64,000 bases of DNA from NCBI GenBank assembly GCA_016787265.1, contig JAEUVF010000005.1, positions 62,001 to 126,000 on the forward strand. The letters are read 5' to 3'. Position numbers and translations under genes: made by a program. A model generated the notes under the pieces. That model searched no databases. It was not told where the DNA came from and worked only from the letters and a program-made list of their open reading frames with translations. Shown here piece after piece: positions 9,151-16,877 of this stretch. The stretch's first letter is position 1. Each line of letters begins with the position of its first letter. Source of the DNA: Flavipsychrobacter sp. GTDB taxonomy: Bacteria; Bacteroidota; Bacteroidia; Chitinophagales; Chitinophagaceae.

Positions 9151-9879
9151 ATGATATCAATTCGTTTTAGTAAATGGATACTCTCCCTTGTGCTCTATTG
9201 TTGCCTTGTTGCATCTCAAGGATGTAAAAAAGAAGATGCTGAAAGATTGGATACTGATAACGCCAAGGAAAATCCTGGACAAATACCCGGACTAGGAGAA
9301 ATGCCTGGAGAACCGGAAGGAACGCAGTTCAAATTGCCAGCAGGCGTCCGACTGGTTGGTGAAATTGAAGGCCAGGAAGATGGCCCTACTTCCCGCGATT
9401 GTGTGTTCGATGGTCCTGGCTTTAATGTTATCGTCAAGATGAAACTCAAAAGAGATTCATCCGTATCTGGTCCACTCACTGTTGAATTTCCTCCCGGTTT
9501 GATTATTACCTCCGCTGCGGAAGGCTTTCAGCATGGATTGCTGGTTGAACGAATTTTAGTTACTATCCCTCCTATTCAGCCCGGGCCAGGTAGTAATGAA
9601 TGCCAGGTCAGCCTGCTGCTGTTTAGCCTGAACAGTGCCAAACGTACCTCCGATGCAACAGCGAGGTATACGTTCGGTCCGGTTACTTCTTCCAAACTCC
9701 TGAAGGATTTAATCAACCGATTAAAGGGTAAAAAAATCAATTACCGCGAATTTGAAGATGGTGATCCTGTCTGGTTTGAAAACCAGGAAAAAATTCAAGA
9801 TGCTATATGGCAACTCACTGATGGAAAGGGGCTGAGAGAGAAAGATATTCAATACCTGAATGCATTACCAAACAGATAA
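9151..9879 (+). CDS. Putative lipoprotein of unknown function
   Basis: A 242-residue protein with an N-terminal hydrophobic segment (residues 8-24) ending at a cysteine in VASQGCKK, a loose lipobox as often seen in Bacteroidota. The mature part starts with a charged linker and has a region rich in beta-strand patterns (GPGFNVIVKMKL, then PLTVEFPPGLIITSA). The C-terminal 70 residues look helical, with EDGDPVWFENQEKIQDAIW and a GLREKDIQYLNALP ending. I do not recognise the family. It forms a pair with the lipoprotein gene that starts nine bases later, so both probably serve the same outer-surface or periplasmic role. Confidence 0.6.
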   Translation: MISIRFSKWILSLVLYCCLVASQGCKKEDAERLDTDNAKENPGQIPGLGEMPGEPEGTQFKLPAGVRLVGEIEGQEDGPTSRDCVFDGPGFNVIVKMKLKRDSSVSGPLTVEFPPGLIITSAAEGFQHGLLVERILVTIPPIQPGPGSNECQVSLLLFSLNSAKRTSDATARYTFGPVTSSKLLKDLINRLKGKKINYREFEDGDPVWFENQEKIQDAIWQLTDGKGLREKDIQYLNALPNR

Positions 9880-9888
9880 TCAAAAAGT

Positions 9889-10620
9889 ATGTATAATAAG
9901 TTCGTTGCCCAATTATTTATTGGATGTTTCTTGATTACAGGTAATATATCCTGCACTGAAAAAGAAACGGAAGAGCCCGATTCAGTCAAAGGTAAACTTA
10001 CCGGCCTTGTTAAAAAGAGTGATGGTACTCCGCTAAACAATGTGAAGATAATCGTGGATAACAGTATTCTGTTCAATTCCAATATCAACACCAAAACCAA
10101 TGCAGAAGGACGTTACGCGGTAGATGTTCCTATCGGTTCCTGGTTTGCATTTGCGCAGCATAAGGTTCGATATAACGATCTTGAATATACGCTTTACCTG
10201 AAGCCCGATAAAGAGCAGGGTTTTGGAAGAGAGGGCGGCATTCGCAATTTTACCTGGGTACTGACAGGCACTATGCCACAGCCCCTGTCAGGTACATTTG
10301 GCGGCCTGGTTACCTTTGATAATTTCCCTGGAGAATTTGTAGAAAATGAGCGGGAAATCCTTTGGAGATTTGAACCGGTTGGCAATTTAATTGATGGATC
10401 TACTGGTCAAACCATCACCAGAAATTCTGAAGATGGTGATACAATAGAGGATCTTCCTATTGGACGATACAGAGTTAGTGCCAACTATTCAGGTCAACCT
10501 TTGAAATTGAGAAGATGGAATACAGATGAACCCTTTGTCAATAGTTATGTTTTCGATTTTCAACCAGTAATCGATGCACAATGTCATAACTGTTTCAAGC
10601 TGGAATATCGGAAGTATTAA
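9889..10620 (+). CDS. Putative lipoprotein with carboxypeptidase-regulatory-like domain
   Basis: A 243-residue protein with a signal sequence whose cysteine lies in GNISCTEK. Residues about 35-110 show the CarboxypepD_reg pattern: GKLTGLVKKSDGTPLNNVKIIVD followed within 20 residues by NAEGRYAVDVPIGSW, a beta-sandwich used as an extracellular spacer. The rest (to the two cysteines in AQCHNCFKLEY at the end) is not recognised. It follows the preceding lipoprotein gene closely. The ABC-exporter remnant begins just downstream, so these two lipoproteins may once have belonged to an export or peptide-secretion locus (inference). Confidence 0.6.
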   Translation: MYNKFVAQLFIGCFLITGNISCTEKETEEPDSVKGKLTGLVKKSDGTPLNNVKIIVDNSILFNSNINTKTNAEGRYAVDVPIGSWFAFAQHKVRYNDLEYTLYLKPDKEQGFGREGGIRNFTWVLTGTMPQPLSGTFGGLVTFDNFPGEFVENEREILWRFEPVGNLIDGSTGQTITRNSEDGDTIEDLPIGRYRVSANYSGQPLKLRRWNTDEPFVNSYVFDFQPVIDAQCHNCFKLEYRKY

Positions 10621-10654
10621 ATACCGTGTTTTCACGGGTTGCCTATTCAAAAGC

Positions 10655-11680
10655 ATGGGAATTGGCAAAGACAGCAATGGATTATCAGCATTTTTTACCG
10701 GCAAATTTGAAGAAGTATGGGCCGGAAGTTTTTTTGTAATCAGCAATGAACTCTCAACCGGTGAACTCCTGTCCTTTTATGCTTTGATTGGTTATTTTAC
10801 TGGTCCCGCCAGCTCCCTGATCACTGCCAACAGGAGTATCCAGGATGCGTTGATTGCGGCGGATCGTTTGTTTGAAATCATTGATCTGGAAACAGAAGCG
10901 ACGAATGAAACGAAGATGGAGCTCAGTCGCGATCAGATCGGTGATATTGAATGCAATGAGCTCAGTTTTCGATACGGTAACCGGACTTCGGTGTTTAATG
11001 ACCTCAACCTCCGGATTAAAAAAGGTGCCAGCACCGCCATTGTTGGAGAAAGCGGCAGTGGTAAATCAACCCTGCTTTCCCTTCTGCAAAACCTATATCC
11101 TTTGCAGAGTGGAAATATTACCATAGGTGGACTGGATCTACAATACATCAGTAATCGGAGCCTTCGGCAACTGGTAGGTGTGGTGCCTCAGCAAATTGAT
11201 CTGTTCAGCGGAACAATCCTGGAGAATATTGCGATTGGTGATCCGGAACCTGACCTGGGCCGTATTTTGTTTCTGGCTAAACTATTGGGGATAGATGAGT
11301 TTATTGAAAAGCTGCCCAATACCTATAACAGTGTAGTGGTGGAACAGGGTACTAACTTTTCAGGCGGACAGAAACAGCGGCTGGCCATCGCCCGGGCACT
11401 ATATCGAAATCCGGAGATTTTAATACTGGATGAAGCAACCAGCAGCCTGGATCCTGCTAGTGAGCAAAAAGTACAGGAAACCCTGGGCTGGTTTAAGGCC
11501 CAGGGTAAAACCATTATTCTCATTGCACACCGGCTGAGCACCATCAGGAATTGTGATCAGATACTGGTGCTGAATAAGGGCAAATTAGTTGAACAGGGAA
11601 GACATTTTGAATTGCTGGAACAGGAAGGTCACTATGCCAGGTTATGGGAGTACCATGCTGCCAGCACCCTGCAACATTAG
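10655..11680 (+). pseudogene. 3' remnant of a peptidase-type ABC exporter (ATPase plus last transmembrane part)
   Basis: The frame encodes only the last part of the membrane domain (VWAGSFFVISNELSTGELL, then IQDALIAADRLFEI) and a full nucleotide-binding domain: Walker A GESGSGKST, Q-loop VVPQQ, signature FSGGQKQRL, Walker B ILILDEATSSLDP and the H-loop IAHRLST. Full-length HlyB/PCAT-type exporters of bacteriocins are about 700-750 residues with an N-terminal C39 peptidase and six membrane helices; here some 400 N-terminal residues are gone. The open frame reaches back to 10574, into the lipoprotein gene. The first plausible ATG is 10655. The nucleotide-binding motifs look intact, so loss of the 5' part seems fairly recent. 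Confidence 0.75.
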
Positions 11681-11925
11681 AAATCAAATAAATCGTCCCA
11701 AATGCCTTTTTTCTTTTTGTATGGATAGTCTTTATCAGATTTGTAGTGCTGTTTAGGCGGATACTGCTCCTGCTGCCGGGTATCGGGAGTTTGTGAAGAC
11801 CGCTCAATGATTTTATCCAATTCTCCCCGATCGAGCCATACCCCGCGACATTCCGGACAATAGTCAATTTCAATTCCACTCCGTTCTGTCATAACTAAAC
11901 TTACGTTACAATTTGGACACTTCAT
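11677..11925 (-). CDS. zf-TFIIB domain protein
   Basis: An 82-residue protein with two CxxC knuckles in the first 30 residues (CPNCN at 3-7 and YCPECRGVWLDRGELDKI), the signature of the bacterial zf-TFIIB zinc-ribbon family. The rest is a polar, lysine-rich and proline-containing linker ending in an acidic tail (GIWDDLFDF). Such proteins are widespread in Bacteroidota and their role is unknown; zinc binding is the only safe statement. Its stop overlaps the end of the convergent ABC remnant by four bases. Confidence 0.85.
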   Translation of the reverse strand: MKCPNCNVSLVMTERSGIEIDYCPECRGVWLDRGELDKIIERSSQTPDTRQQEQYPPKQHYKSDKDYPYKKKKGIWDDLFDF

Positions 11926-11987
11926 ATGGTATACCTTTATCAGCTTCTAAGTTCGGCAATCGACATTGCTTTATTAAATACAATTTG

Positions 11988-14396
11988 TTAATTTCCTAAA
12001 CCGCTGCTCTGTACCCGTTTGTTTTCATCTTCTGCACCTCCCTGGTTCTGGCGAACAGTCTTCAGTTTATTATTCCCAAACCGATAACTCAGGGACAATT
12101 TAAACTGACGCGTTTCCTGCTTGCCCATTACCCAAATCTGTTGTCCCGCAAAATCTGACTGTGCTTTAAACTTCAACGTATTGAACAAATCACTCACCGA
12201 TGCCCGGATACTCATTTTCCCTTTCATCACCTGCTTTTGAAATCCAGCATCCATGCTCCAGATGGCTTCCGCTTTCATACTTCCCTGCCAGATACTTGGT
12301 GTGGTATAAAATCCACTCAGTTCTGCATTCCACCCTTTACCCAAACGAATCGTGTTCTGCAACATAATATTGGATGCCCATCTGTTTAAATTAATAGAGC
12401 GATCTTCTCCATACGATGCTCTGAATTGTGTATAGTAACTGTTCAGGTTCACATACAAACTATAAGCTTTGTATTGGAAAGGAAAGCTGATGTTCAGATT
12501 CACCAGGTTCTGCATAGACAGATTACGCTTGGATAAAAACCCTTTTGTTCCGGATGCGGTATCCACTACCTGTCCAATTACATCACTGATATGACTATAG
12601 CTGAGTGAAGTATTGAATCGCTGCTTAAAGGTATGTGTCAGGCTGATCGTATTGCTGTACTGTGGGCGCAAATTGGTACTTCCCCTGTGAAAGGTATACT
12701 CATTGATCCGGTATTCAAAAGGATTTAAATCTTTATACACCGGCCGGTCAATTCTTCTGTTATAGGCCAGTACCAGTTTATGGTTACTGCTGGCTGTATA
12801 ATTTAGACTTAGCGTTGGGAAAAAATCCAGGTAGTTCCGGCTCTCCCGCCCCTTAGCAGACAGCTCCGTTTCCCAGGAAGTATGCTCCATTCTAAGTCCG
12901 GCCTGAATTCCATAACGTTTCATCTCTCTGCTGTATCTCGCATACAATGCTTTGATCGTTTCCGTATAATTAAACCGGCTGCTGGCTGCACTGTCCCAGT
13001 TCAATTGGTCACCTGAACCACGATACTGATTAAAAATATTCTCTGTATTTACATGCCCGATTTTTCCACCCAAACCCAATCGCCCTTTGCCCAAAGCCTG
13101 TTCATAGTCGGCCTTTAACGAATAAATAGAAATGGTAGTCGGGCTCTCCATTCGATAATTGATCGTATGGATGGGTTCTTTTTCCTCGGCATCCCAATAT
13201 TGATTCGGTTGCCATTGCTCCTGCTGTAATTTATAGTAGCCATGATCTGCATTGATCAGGAGACTTCTGCCTACAGTATCCTTGTAACTATACCACAAAT
13301 TTGTATTCAGGTTCCTGTTATCCATTTCATTGATATTGGCTGCATTCAAAATGCGTACTGCTTTTGAAGAAGCTAAACCAACAATGGGCGTGCGGGTAAA
13401 GTTTTCCAATGTGGGCGTAGCAATACTTCCATTTAACAGTACGCCAATAGCACTCTTTGTATTTAAAGTATAATCCACTCCTGCTTTGAAACTTTGATTA
13501 CGGTTCTTAAATTCCAGTTTACTTTTCTGATCAAATGCAGTATCGCGAATCACCCTGTACAAATTGAAATCCATTCCTGTACTACCAGCGGTACCGTTGT
13601 ACATGCCAAACAGATTGATCCGGTTATTGCGATAACTGATAGATAACCCCTGTTCATGTCGGGTATAGTGACCACTACTCATTCCCGCTGTAATGGTTCC
13701 GGTGAAGCCTTTGGATTTGTTTTTCTTCAGCCGGATATTGATAATCCCCGCTGTACCTGCGGCTTCATATTGCGCAGTCGGATTATGAATCAGTTCAATC
13801 GCTTCCACCTGTGCAGAATTTAACGACTTTAAATAGTTGGCAAGATCCTGTGCACTAAGCGGACTCGGTTTGCCATCAATATAAACCTGCACGCCTGTTT
13901 TACCATTCAGGCTTAGCTGATCGTCATTGTCTACCACCACTCCTGGCGATTTGCGTAACAGATCCAAGCCAGTGGAGCCAATTGCATTGACAGTACCCTC
14001 TACATTTACAATAGTTTTATCTGCCTTTACTTCTACCATTGGCTTTCGGGCTGTTACAACAACCGTTTGAAGAGCTGCTGGCATTTCTACCATTCTTATG
14101 GGCGCTAACACAACCGGTTCCTTTCCTGCAAAAAATACAGGACTTGAAGCGAGTTCAAAACCAGTATAGCTGACCTGTACCAGGAAACTGTCTGCTTCAA
14201 ATGCCACAAACTCATAGTTTCCCAATTTGGATACCTCAAGTTTAACAAAGGCCTTATCCTTTGCTTTGATTAATGATACCGTAGCCCCATCCAGCGCTTT
14301 ACCAGCCTTATCTGTTACACTACCGCTTATATGCTGTGCCATTGTAGCTGCGCAAAAAAGTAGTACCAGCGCAGATGTAAAAATTAGTTGTTTCAT
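11988..14396 (-). CDS. TonB-dependent receptor-like outer membrane beta-barrel protein
   Basis: An 802-residue protein when started at the ATG at 14396, which begins a clear signal peptide ending AATMAQ; an upstream ATG at 14426 would put ten polar residues before it. Residues about 20-105 form a CarboxypepD_reg-like domain (GSVTDKAGKALDGATVSL). A plug follows with VVVTARKP, the GTAGIINIRLKKNK block and LLRKSPGV. The rest is a 14-strand-type barrel with alternating aromatic strands (OMP_b-brl_3 kind) ending in LSYRFG and a 25-residue tail. It starts two bases after the GNAT gene and is probably co-transcribed with it, which suggests that it moves a small ligand linked to that locus. Ligand unknown. 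Confidence 0.82.
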   Translation of the reverse strand: MKQLIFTSALVLLFCAATMAQHISGSVTDKAGKALDGATVSLIKAKDKAFVKLEVSKLGNYEFVAFEADSFLVQVSYTGFELASSPVFFAGKEPVVLAPIRMVEMPAALQTVVVTARKPMVEVKADKTIVNVEGTVNAIGSTGLDLLRKSPGVVVDNDDQLSLNGKTGVQVYIDGKPSPLSAQDLANYLKSLNSAQVEAIELIHNPTAQYEAAGTAGIINIRLKKNKSKGFTGTITAGMSSGHYTRHEQGLSISYRNNRINLFGMYNGTAGSTGMDFNLYRVIRDTAFDQKSKLEFKNRNQSFKAGVDYTLNTKSAIGVLLNGSIATPTLENFTRTPIVGLASSKAVRILNAANINEMDNRNLNTNLWYSYKDTVGRSLLINADHGYYKLQQEQWQPNQYWDAEEKEPIHTINYRMESPTTISIYSLKADYEQALGKGRLGLGGKIGHVNTENIFNQYRGSGDQLNWDSAASSRFNYTETIKALYARYSREMKRYGIQAGLRMEHTSWETELSAKGRESRNYLDFFPTLSLNYTASSNHKLVLAYNRRIDRPVYKDLNPFEYRINEYTFHRGSTNLRPQYSNTISLTHTFKQRFNTSLSYSHISDVIGQVVDTASGTKGFLSKRNLSMQNLVNLNISFPFQYKAYSLYVNLNSYYTQFRASYGEDRSINLNRWASNIMLQNTIRLGKGWNAELSGFYTTPSIWQGSMKAEAIWSMDAGFQKQVMKGKMSIRASVSDLFNTLKFKAQSDFAGQQIWVMGKQETRQFKLSLSYRFGNNKLKTVRQNQGGAEDENKRVQSSGLGN

Positions 14397-14398
14397 TT

Positions 14399-15058
14399 TT
14401 ATTCTGTTATTAGTTGTGATGTACATATTTCATTTCGTGTTTCGCAACAGCAGGTTGCGCTTCGGTTTTTCAGATAGGGACTGTTGCAGTTCCAGCAACT
14501 GGCTTCCATATCTTCAGCAGGGCTAAATCCCATGCTTTGAATGAGGTGAGTTTCGTCAATCGTTACCTTAGACGCTTTAAATCCTGTTTGGCCGCCAGGA
14601 ACAACAAATAGCTGTCCCACATATTTGAAGCCTGTTTTTACGATACCATTACGGGATGCCTTGTTTTCAGGTGCGTGGATAATCCAGAACTGATTTGCCT
14701 GTGCTGCTTCATATTTCAGAATAAACTGCAACAGTGCAGGATAAATCCCTTTACCGCGAAAAGCAGCCACTGTTCTGAAATTCCAGAGATAGCGATTGCC
14801 TTCCGGCAGTACTACCATCTGGTTTAACTCACCGATAAATGCTTTGCTCCTGGCCATCCAACCAAAAGCAGCCGGCACGTTATTTAAAAAGGCTACAAAC
14901 GCGATATGATTCCTGGCAAAACGATCCAGTACCGACTCTTTTGAAATTTCTCCCAGCTCCATCAAAAGGCTGATATCGGTAGATACCTCTATATGAAGAC
15001 CATTTATCCAGGGTAATTCCGGTAAGGCTTCTGATCTGTTGTATGTATATAATGACAT
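14399..15058 (-). CDS. GNAT acetyltransferase-like protein with Cys-rich tail
   Basis: I start this 219-residue protein at the ATG at 15058 (MSLYTYNRSEA); the longer frame from 15130 would overlap the mini-protein gene. Residues about 50-150 follow a GNAT core, with the acetyl-CoA loop VAAFRGKGIYPALLQF (R/QxxGxG/A-like RGKGIY) and a strand WIIHAPENKASRNGIVKTGF. The last 37 residues carry six or more cysteines (CWNC, CCC, EIC), which is unusual for the family and could bind a metal. It lies 61 bases behind the seven-cysteine mini-protein gene, past a terminator, and two bases before the TonB receptor. Substrate unknown; the mini-protein is a candidate (inference). Confidence 0.72.
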   Translation of the reverse strand: MSLYTYNRSEALPELPWINGLHIEVSTDISLLMELGEISKESVLDRFARNHIAFVAFLNNVPAAFGWMARSKAFIGELNQMVVLPEGNRYLWNFRTVAAFRGKGIYPALLQFILKYEAAQANQFWIIHAPENKASRNGIVKTGFKYVGQLFVVPGGQTGFKASKVTIDETHLIQSMGFSPAEDMEASCWNCNSPYLKNRSATCCCETRNEICTSQLITE

Positions 15059-15078
15059 CTTGTTACTATTAATTTTTG

Positions 15079-15111
15079 AAAAAAGGGAGAAGCAGTCTTG
15101 CTGCCTCTCCC
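15079..15111 (-). terminator. Rho-independent terminator after the Cys-rich mini-gene
   Basis: Read on the minus strand, an 11-base-pair stem (GGGAGAGGCAG, loop CAAGA, CTGCTTCTCCC, with one G-T pair) is followed by six Ts. It stands nine bases after the stop of the mini-protein gene and before the GNAT gene. This suggests strong expression of the mini-gene alone with partial read-through into GNAT and receptor. Confidence 0.8.
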
Positions 15112-15119
15112 GGATTTGA

Positions 15120-15197
15120 TTAGCAGCCACCGCAACCGCAGGTGCAGCTTTTACCCGGACAATTATCGCCGCAGGTACATTTGTTTTTTGTTTCCAT
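15120..15197 (-). CDS. 25-residue seven-cysteine mini-protein (metallothionein-like)
   Basis: A very short gene, with ATG at 15197-15195 and TAA at 15122-15120, coding for 25 residues. Seven are cysteine (positions 7, 9, 13, 18, 20, 22 and 25) and the last part is CTCGCGGC. There is no signal peptide. It has its own -7 box (15231-15238), an A-rich leader with a run of As before the ATG, and its own terminator (15079-15111), which is strong support that it is real. The CxC and CxCxxC spacing fits soft-metal binding as in small metallothioneins. A precursor of a modified peptide is the alternative, given the adjacent acetyltransferase and TonB receptor genes and the divergent AraC gene. Confidence 0.72.
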   Translation of the reverse strand: METKNKCTCGDNCPGKSCTCGCGGC

Positions 15198-15230
15198 TTT
15201 TTTTGTTTTAATGATTGTGATTTGATAGTG

Positions 15231-15238
15231 CAAAGCTA
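15231..15238 (-). promoter_or_regulatory. Bacteroidota -7 promoter element for the mini-gene
   Basis: On the minus strand the octamer reads TAGCTTTG, an exact fit to the Bacteroidota -7 consensus TAnnTTTG. It lies 33 bases before the ATG of the Cys-rich mini-gene, which leaves a leader of about 25 bases. A good -33 TTTG box is not seen at the usual distance, so an activator may be needed; the divergent AraC gene is a candidate. Confidence 0.6.
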
Positions 15239-15309
15239 TTCCGGGGTAGAGGCCTTGCTTTTACATCCTGAAGGGATTGATTTATATTATATTTTTAACA
15301 TCCCAAACA

Positions 15310-16101
15310 ATGGCAATGGAGTCCTTCAAAGCTGCGATGTATTTATGCCCCGTTCACATGATGCTGGTATCAGCCCACCTGGTAGCGGAAGTGCACCAGC
15401 ATACGGTTATTCAGTTTACCTGCTCACTTGATGGGAATCCTTTTTGTGTATGGACTGAAAAGGATGGTTGGAAAGAGACAGCTGCCGTTCTAATCAACAG
15501 CAACGTTCCGCATAGTCTGAAAGATTTTAAAGGGTGGCAGATTACGGCCTGCATCATGCCTGATGCCCGCAAGGGTAAAATTGTACAGGAGGAATTATTG
15601 AAAGGAGCAGCCATCCGGTACTTTACAACCGAAGAAATAACTCCGCTTATGGGTGAAGTGCAGGAGCTGAGGCAGGTGAAATTGGATCGCTACGAACTCT
15701 TCCTGGAAAGGATGAATATTATTTACAATACCCTATTAGGAAATCCTCCTGCAGAACCACCATTGGATGAAAGAATTACAGCTACGCTTAATCATATCCG
15801 TGAGGGGATTGCAGGATCGATTTCAGCAGCTACCCTCGCGTCGTCCGTTCATCTTTCCGAACATCGTTTTCTGCATTTATTTAAGGAGCAGATGGGCGTG
15901 CCGTTGCGGCAGTATGTCTTATGGCAGCGACTGGCAGCCGCAACCCGTGCATTTATTGAGGGGAGGTCATCCAAAGAAGCTGCTTATGAAGCAGGGTTTT
16001 CAGACCCGGCGCATTTCTCCCGCACTTTCACGCAAATGTTTGGTGCGCAACCTTCTTCCTATGCGGCATTTAAATCGCAGTTCTATATGGTCGTTTTCTA
16101 A
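15310..16101 (+). CDS. AraC family transcriptional regulator
   Basis: A 263-residue regulator from the ATG at 15310; the longer frame from 15277 adds hydrophobic residues that look like leader. The N-terminal 140 residues fit a short cupin-like sensing domain (VSAHLVAEVHQHTVIQF near the start), and the last 100 residues hold the two helix-turn-helix units of AraC/XylS: LASSVHLSEHRFLHLFKEQMG and SSKEAAYEAGFSDPAHFSRTF. It is divergent from the mini-gene/GNAT/receptor unit with about 110 bases between, so it probably controls that unit. It precedes the tandem operator-like repeats at 16111. Its ligand is not known. Confidence 0.88.
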   Translation: MAMESFKAAMYLCPVHMMLVSAHLVAEVHQHTVIQFTCSLDGNPFCVWTEKDGWKETAAVLINSNVPHSLKDFKGWQITACIMPDARKGKIVQEELLKGAAIRYFTTEEITPLMGEVQELRQVKLDRYELFLERMNIIYNTLLGNPPAEPPLDERITATLNHIREGIAGSISAATLASSVHLSEHRFLHLFKEQMGVPLRQYVLWQRLAAATRAFIEGRSSKEAAYEAGFSDPAHFSRTFTQMFGAQPSSYAAFKSQFYMVVF

Positions 16102-16110
16102 ATCAGGAAA

Positions 16111-16150
16111 TAGCTAGTTTATTCAAGCGGGTAGCTAGTTTATTCAAGCG
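16111..16150 (+). promoter_or_regulatory. Tandem 19-bp direct repeats, 21 bp apart (AraC-type operator candidate)
   Basis: TAGCTAGTTTATTCAAGCG occurs twice without mismatch, at 16111-16129 and 16132-16150. The period is 21 bases, two turns of the helix, which is the spacing of half-sites bound by AraC-type dimers. The second copy lies just upstream of an imperfect -7 box (TTGTTTTG, 16169-16176) for the small membrane protein and the CxxC regulator, where a -33 box would be. This looks like an activator site that overlaps the promoter. Confidence 0.65.
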
Positions 16151-16194
16151 AATTGCACCTGAAAAGTCTTGTTTTGCAGGATAAAACTCAAAAC

Positions 16195-16317
16195 ATGAAA
16201 AAATTACGTTTAAAACTTTCCTGGGAATGGCAACTACTGGCAGGCCTCTTTTTATTAATGGCAATCCGCCTGACAGTAATCATAGTTACAGTAATTGACC
16301 AGTATTTTAAATTGTAA
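16195..16317 (+). CDS. Small single-pass membrane protein (40 residues)
   Basis: A short gene of 41 codons placed between the tandem operator repeats and the CxxC-AraC gene. The product has a basic N-terminus (MKKLRLKL), then one hydrophobic helix from about residue 14 to 34 with an inner LMAIRL break, and a short polar end. Its TAA at 16315-16317 is five bases before the next ATG, which argues for co-transcription. No family is recognised. The position directly after a putative activator site supports it as a real, regulated gene; the name of the substrate or partner cannot be given. Confidence 0.5.
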   Translation: MKKLRLKLSWEWQLLAGLFLLMAIRLTVIIVTVIDQYFKL

Positions 16318-16322
16318 ATACT

Positions 16323-16877
16323 ATGTATACTCACCTGGTAAAACATATGGTTTGCGGCCGCTGTGTTTTAATGGTAGAGCAAACGCTCGAAACCCTCGAG
16401 ATCCAGGATGCCGAAGTGAGCCTGGGGAAAATCGAGCTGCAGCAACCCATCGAACCGCAGTTGGCAGATCAGTTGCACACAGTGTTGGCTGCACTGGGAC
16501 TGGAAATGATGCAAGGGAGATCTAATCGTCTGATCCAGAATATCAAGGAAGCAGTTGGCGAATTCCTCCATCTCGGGATAGATGCACAGGGTCAAAAACT
16601 TTCCACCTTTATTGCAAGGCGCCTGGGTTATGAATTTGGGCACCTGAGTGAGAAGTTTGCAAAGGCGGAGGGCACTACGGTGGAGCATTATTTTCTTGAT
16701 CTGCGAATACAAAAGGTGCAGGAGTTGTTAAGAACCACCAACCTTACGCTCAATGATATCGCCTTTGAAACCGGTTTCAGCAGTGTGCACCACCTGGCTG
16801 CTCAGTTCAAAAAATTTAAGGGATTCACACCTGGTAGGTATCGGGAGCTTAACGGATACAATTACTTACTTAAATAG
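16323..16877 (+). CDS. AraC-type regulator with N-terminal CxxC metal-binding-like segment
   Basis: A 184-residue protein. The first 70 residues resemble a heavy-metal-associated (HMA) ferredoxin-like fold: VKHMVCGRCV gives Cys11 and Cys14 in the usual MxCxxC-like place, and VSLGKIELQQPI is a typical second strand. The C-terminal 100 residues are an AraC helix-turn-helix domain, with LGYEFGHLSEKFAKAEGTT and LNDIAFETGFSSVHHLAAQFKK. Similar short regulators in Bacteroidota sit next to copper or heavy-metal export genes (established by genome context in that family, from memory). No efflux ATPase is nearby, so here it more likely serves the Cys-rich mini-protein locus. Metal specificity unknown. 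Confidence 0.78.
   Translation: MYTHLVKHMVCGRCVLMVEQTLETLEIQDAEVSLGKIELQQPIEPQLADQLHTVLAALGLEMMQGRSNRLIQNIKEAVGEFLHLGIDAQGQKLSTFIARRLGYEFGHLSEKFAKAEGTTVEHYFLDLRIQKVQELLRTTNLTLNDIAFETGFSSVHHLAAQFKKFKGFTPGRYRELNGYNYLLK

Noticed and set aside
15059..15130. 24-residue N-terminal extension of the GNAT gene
   Set aside because: It would run through the terminator stem and into the end of the mini-gene; the ATG at 15058 is cleaner.
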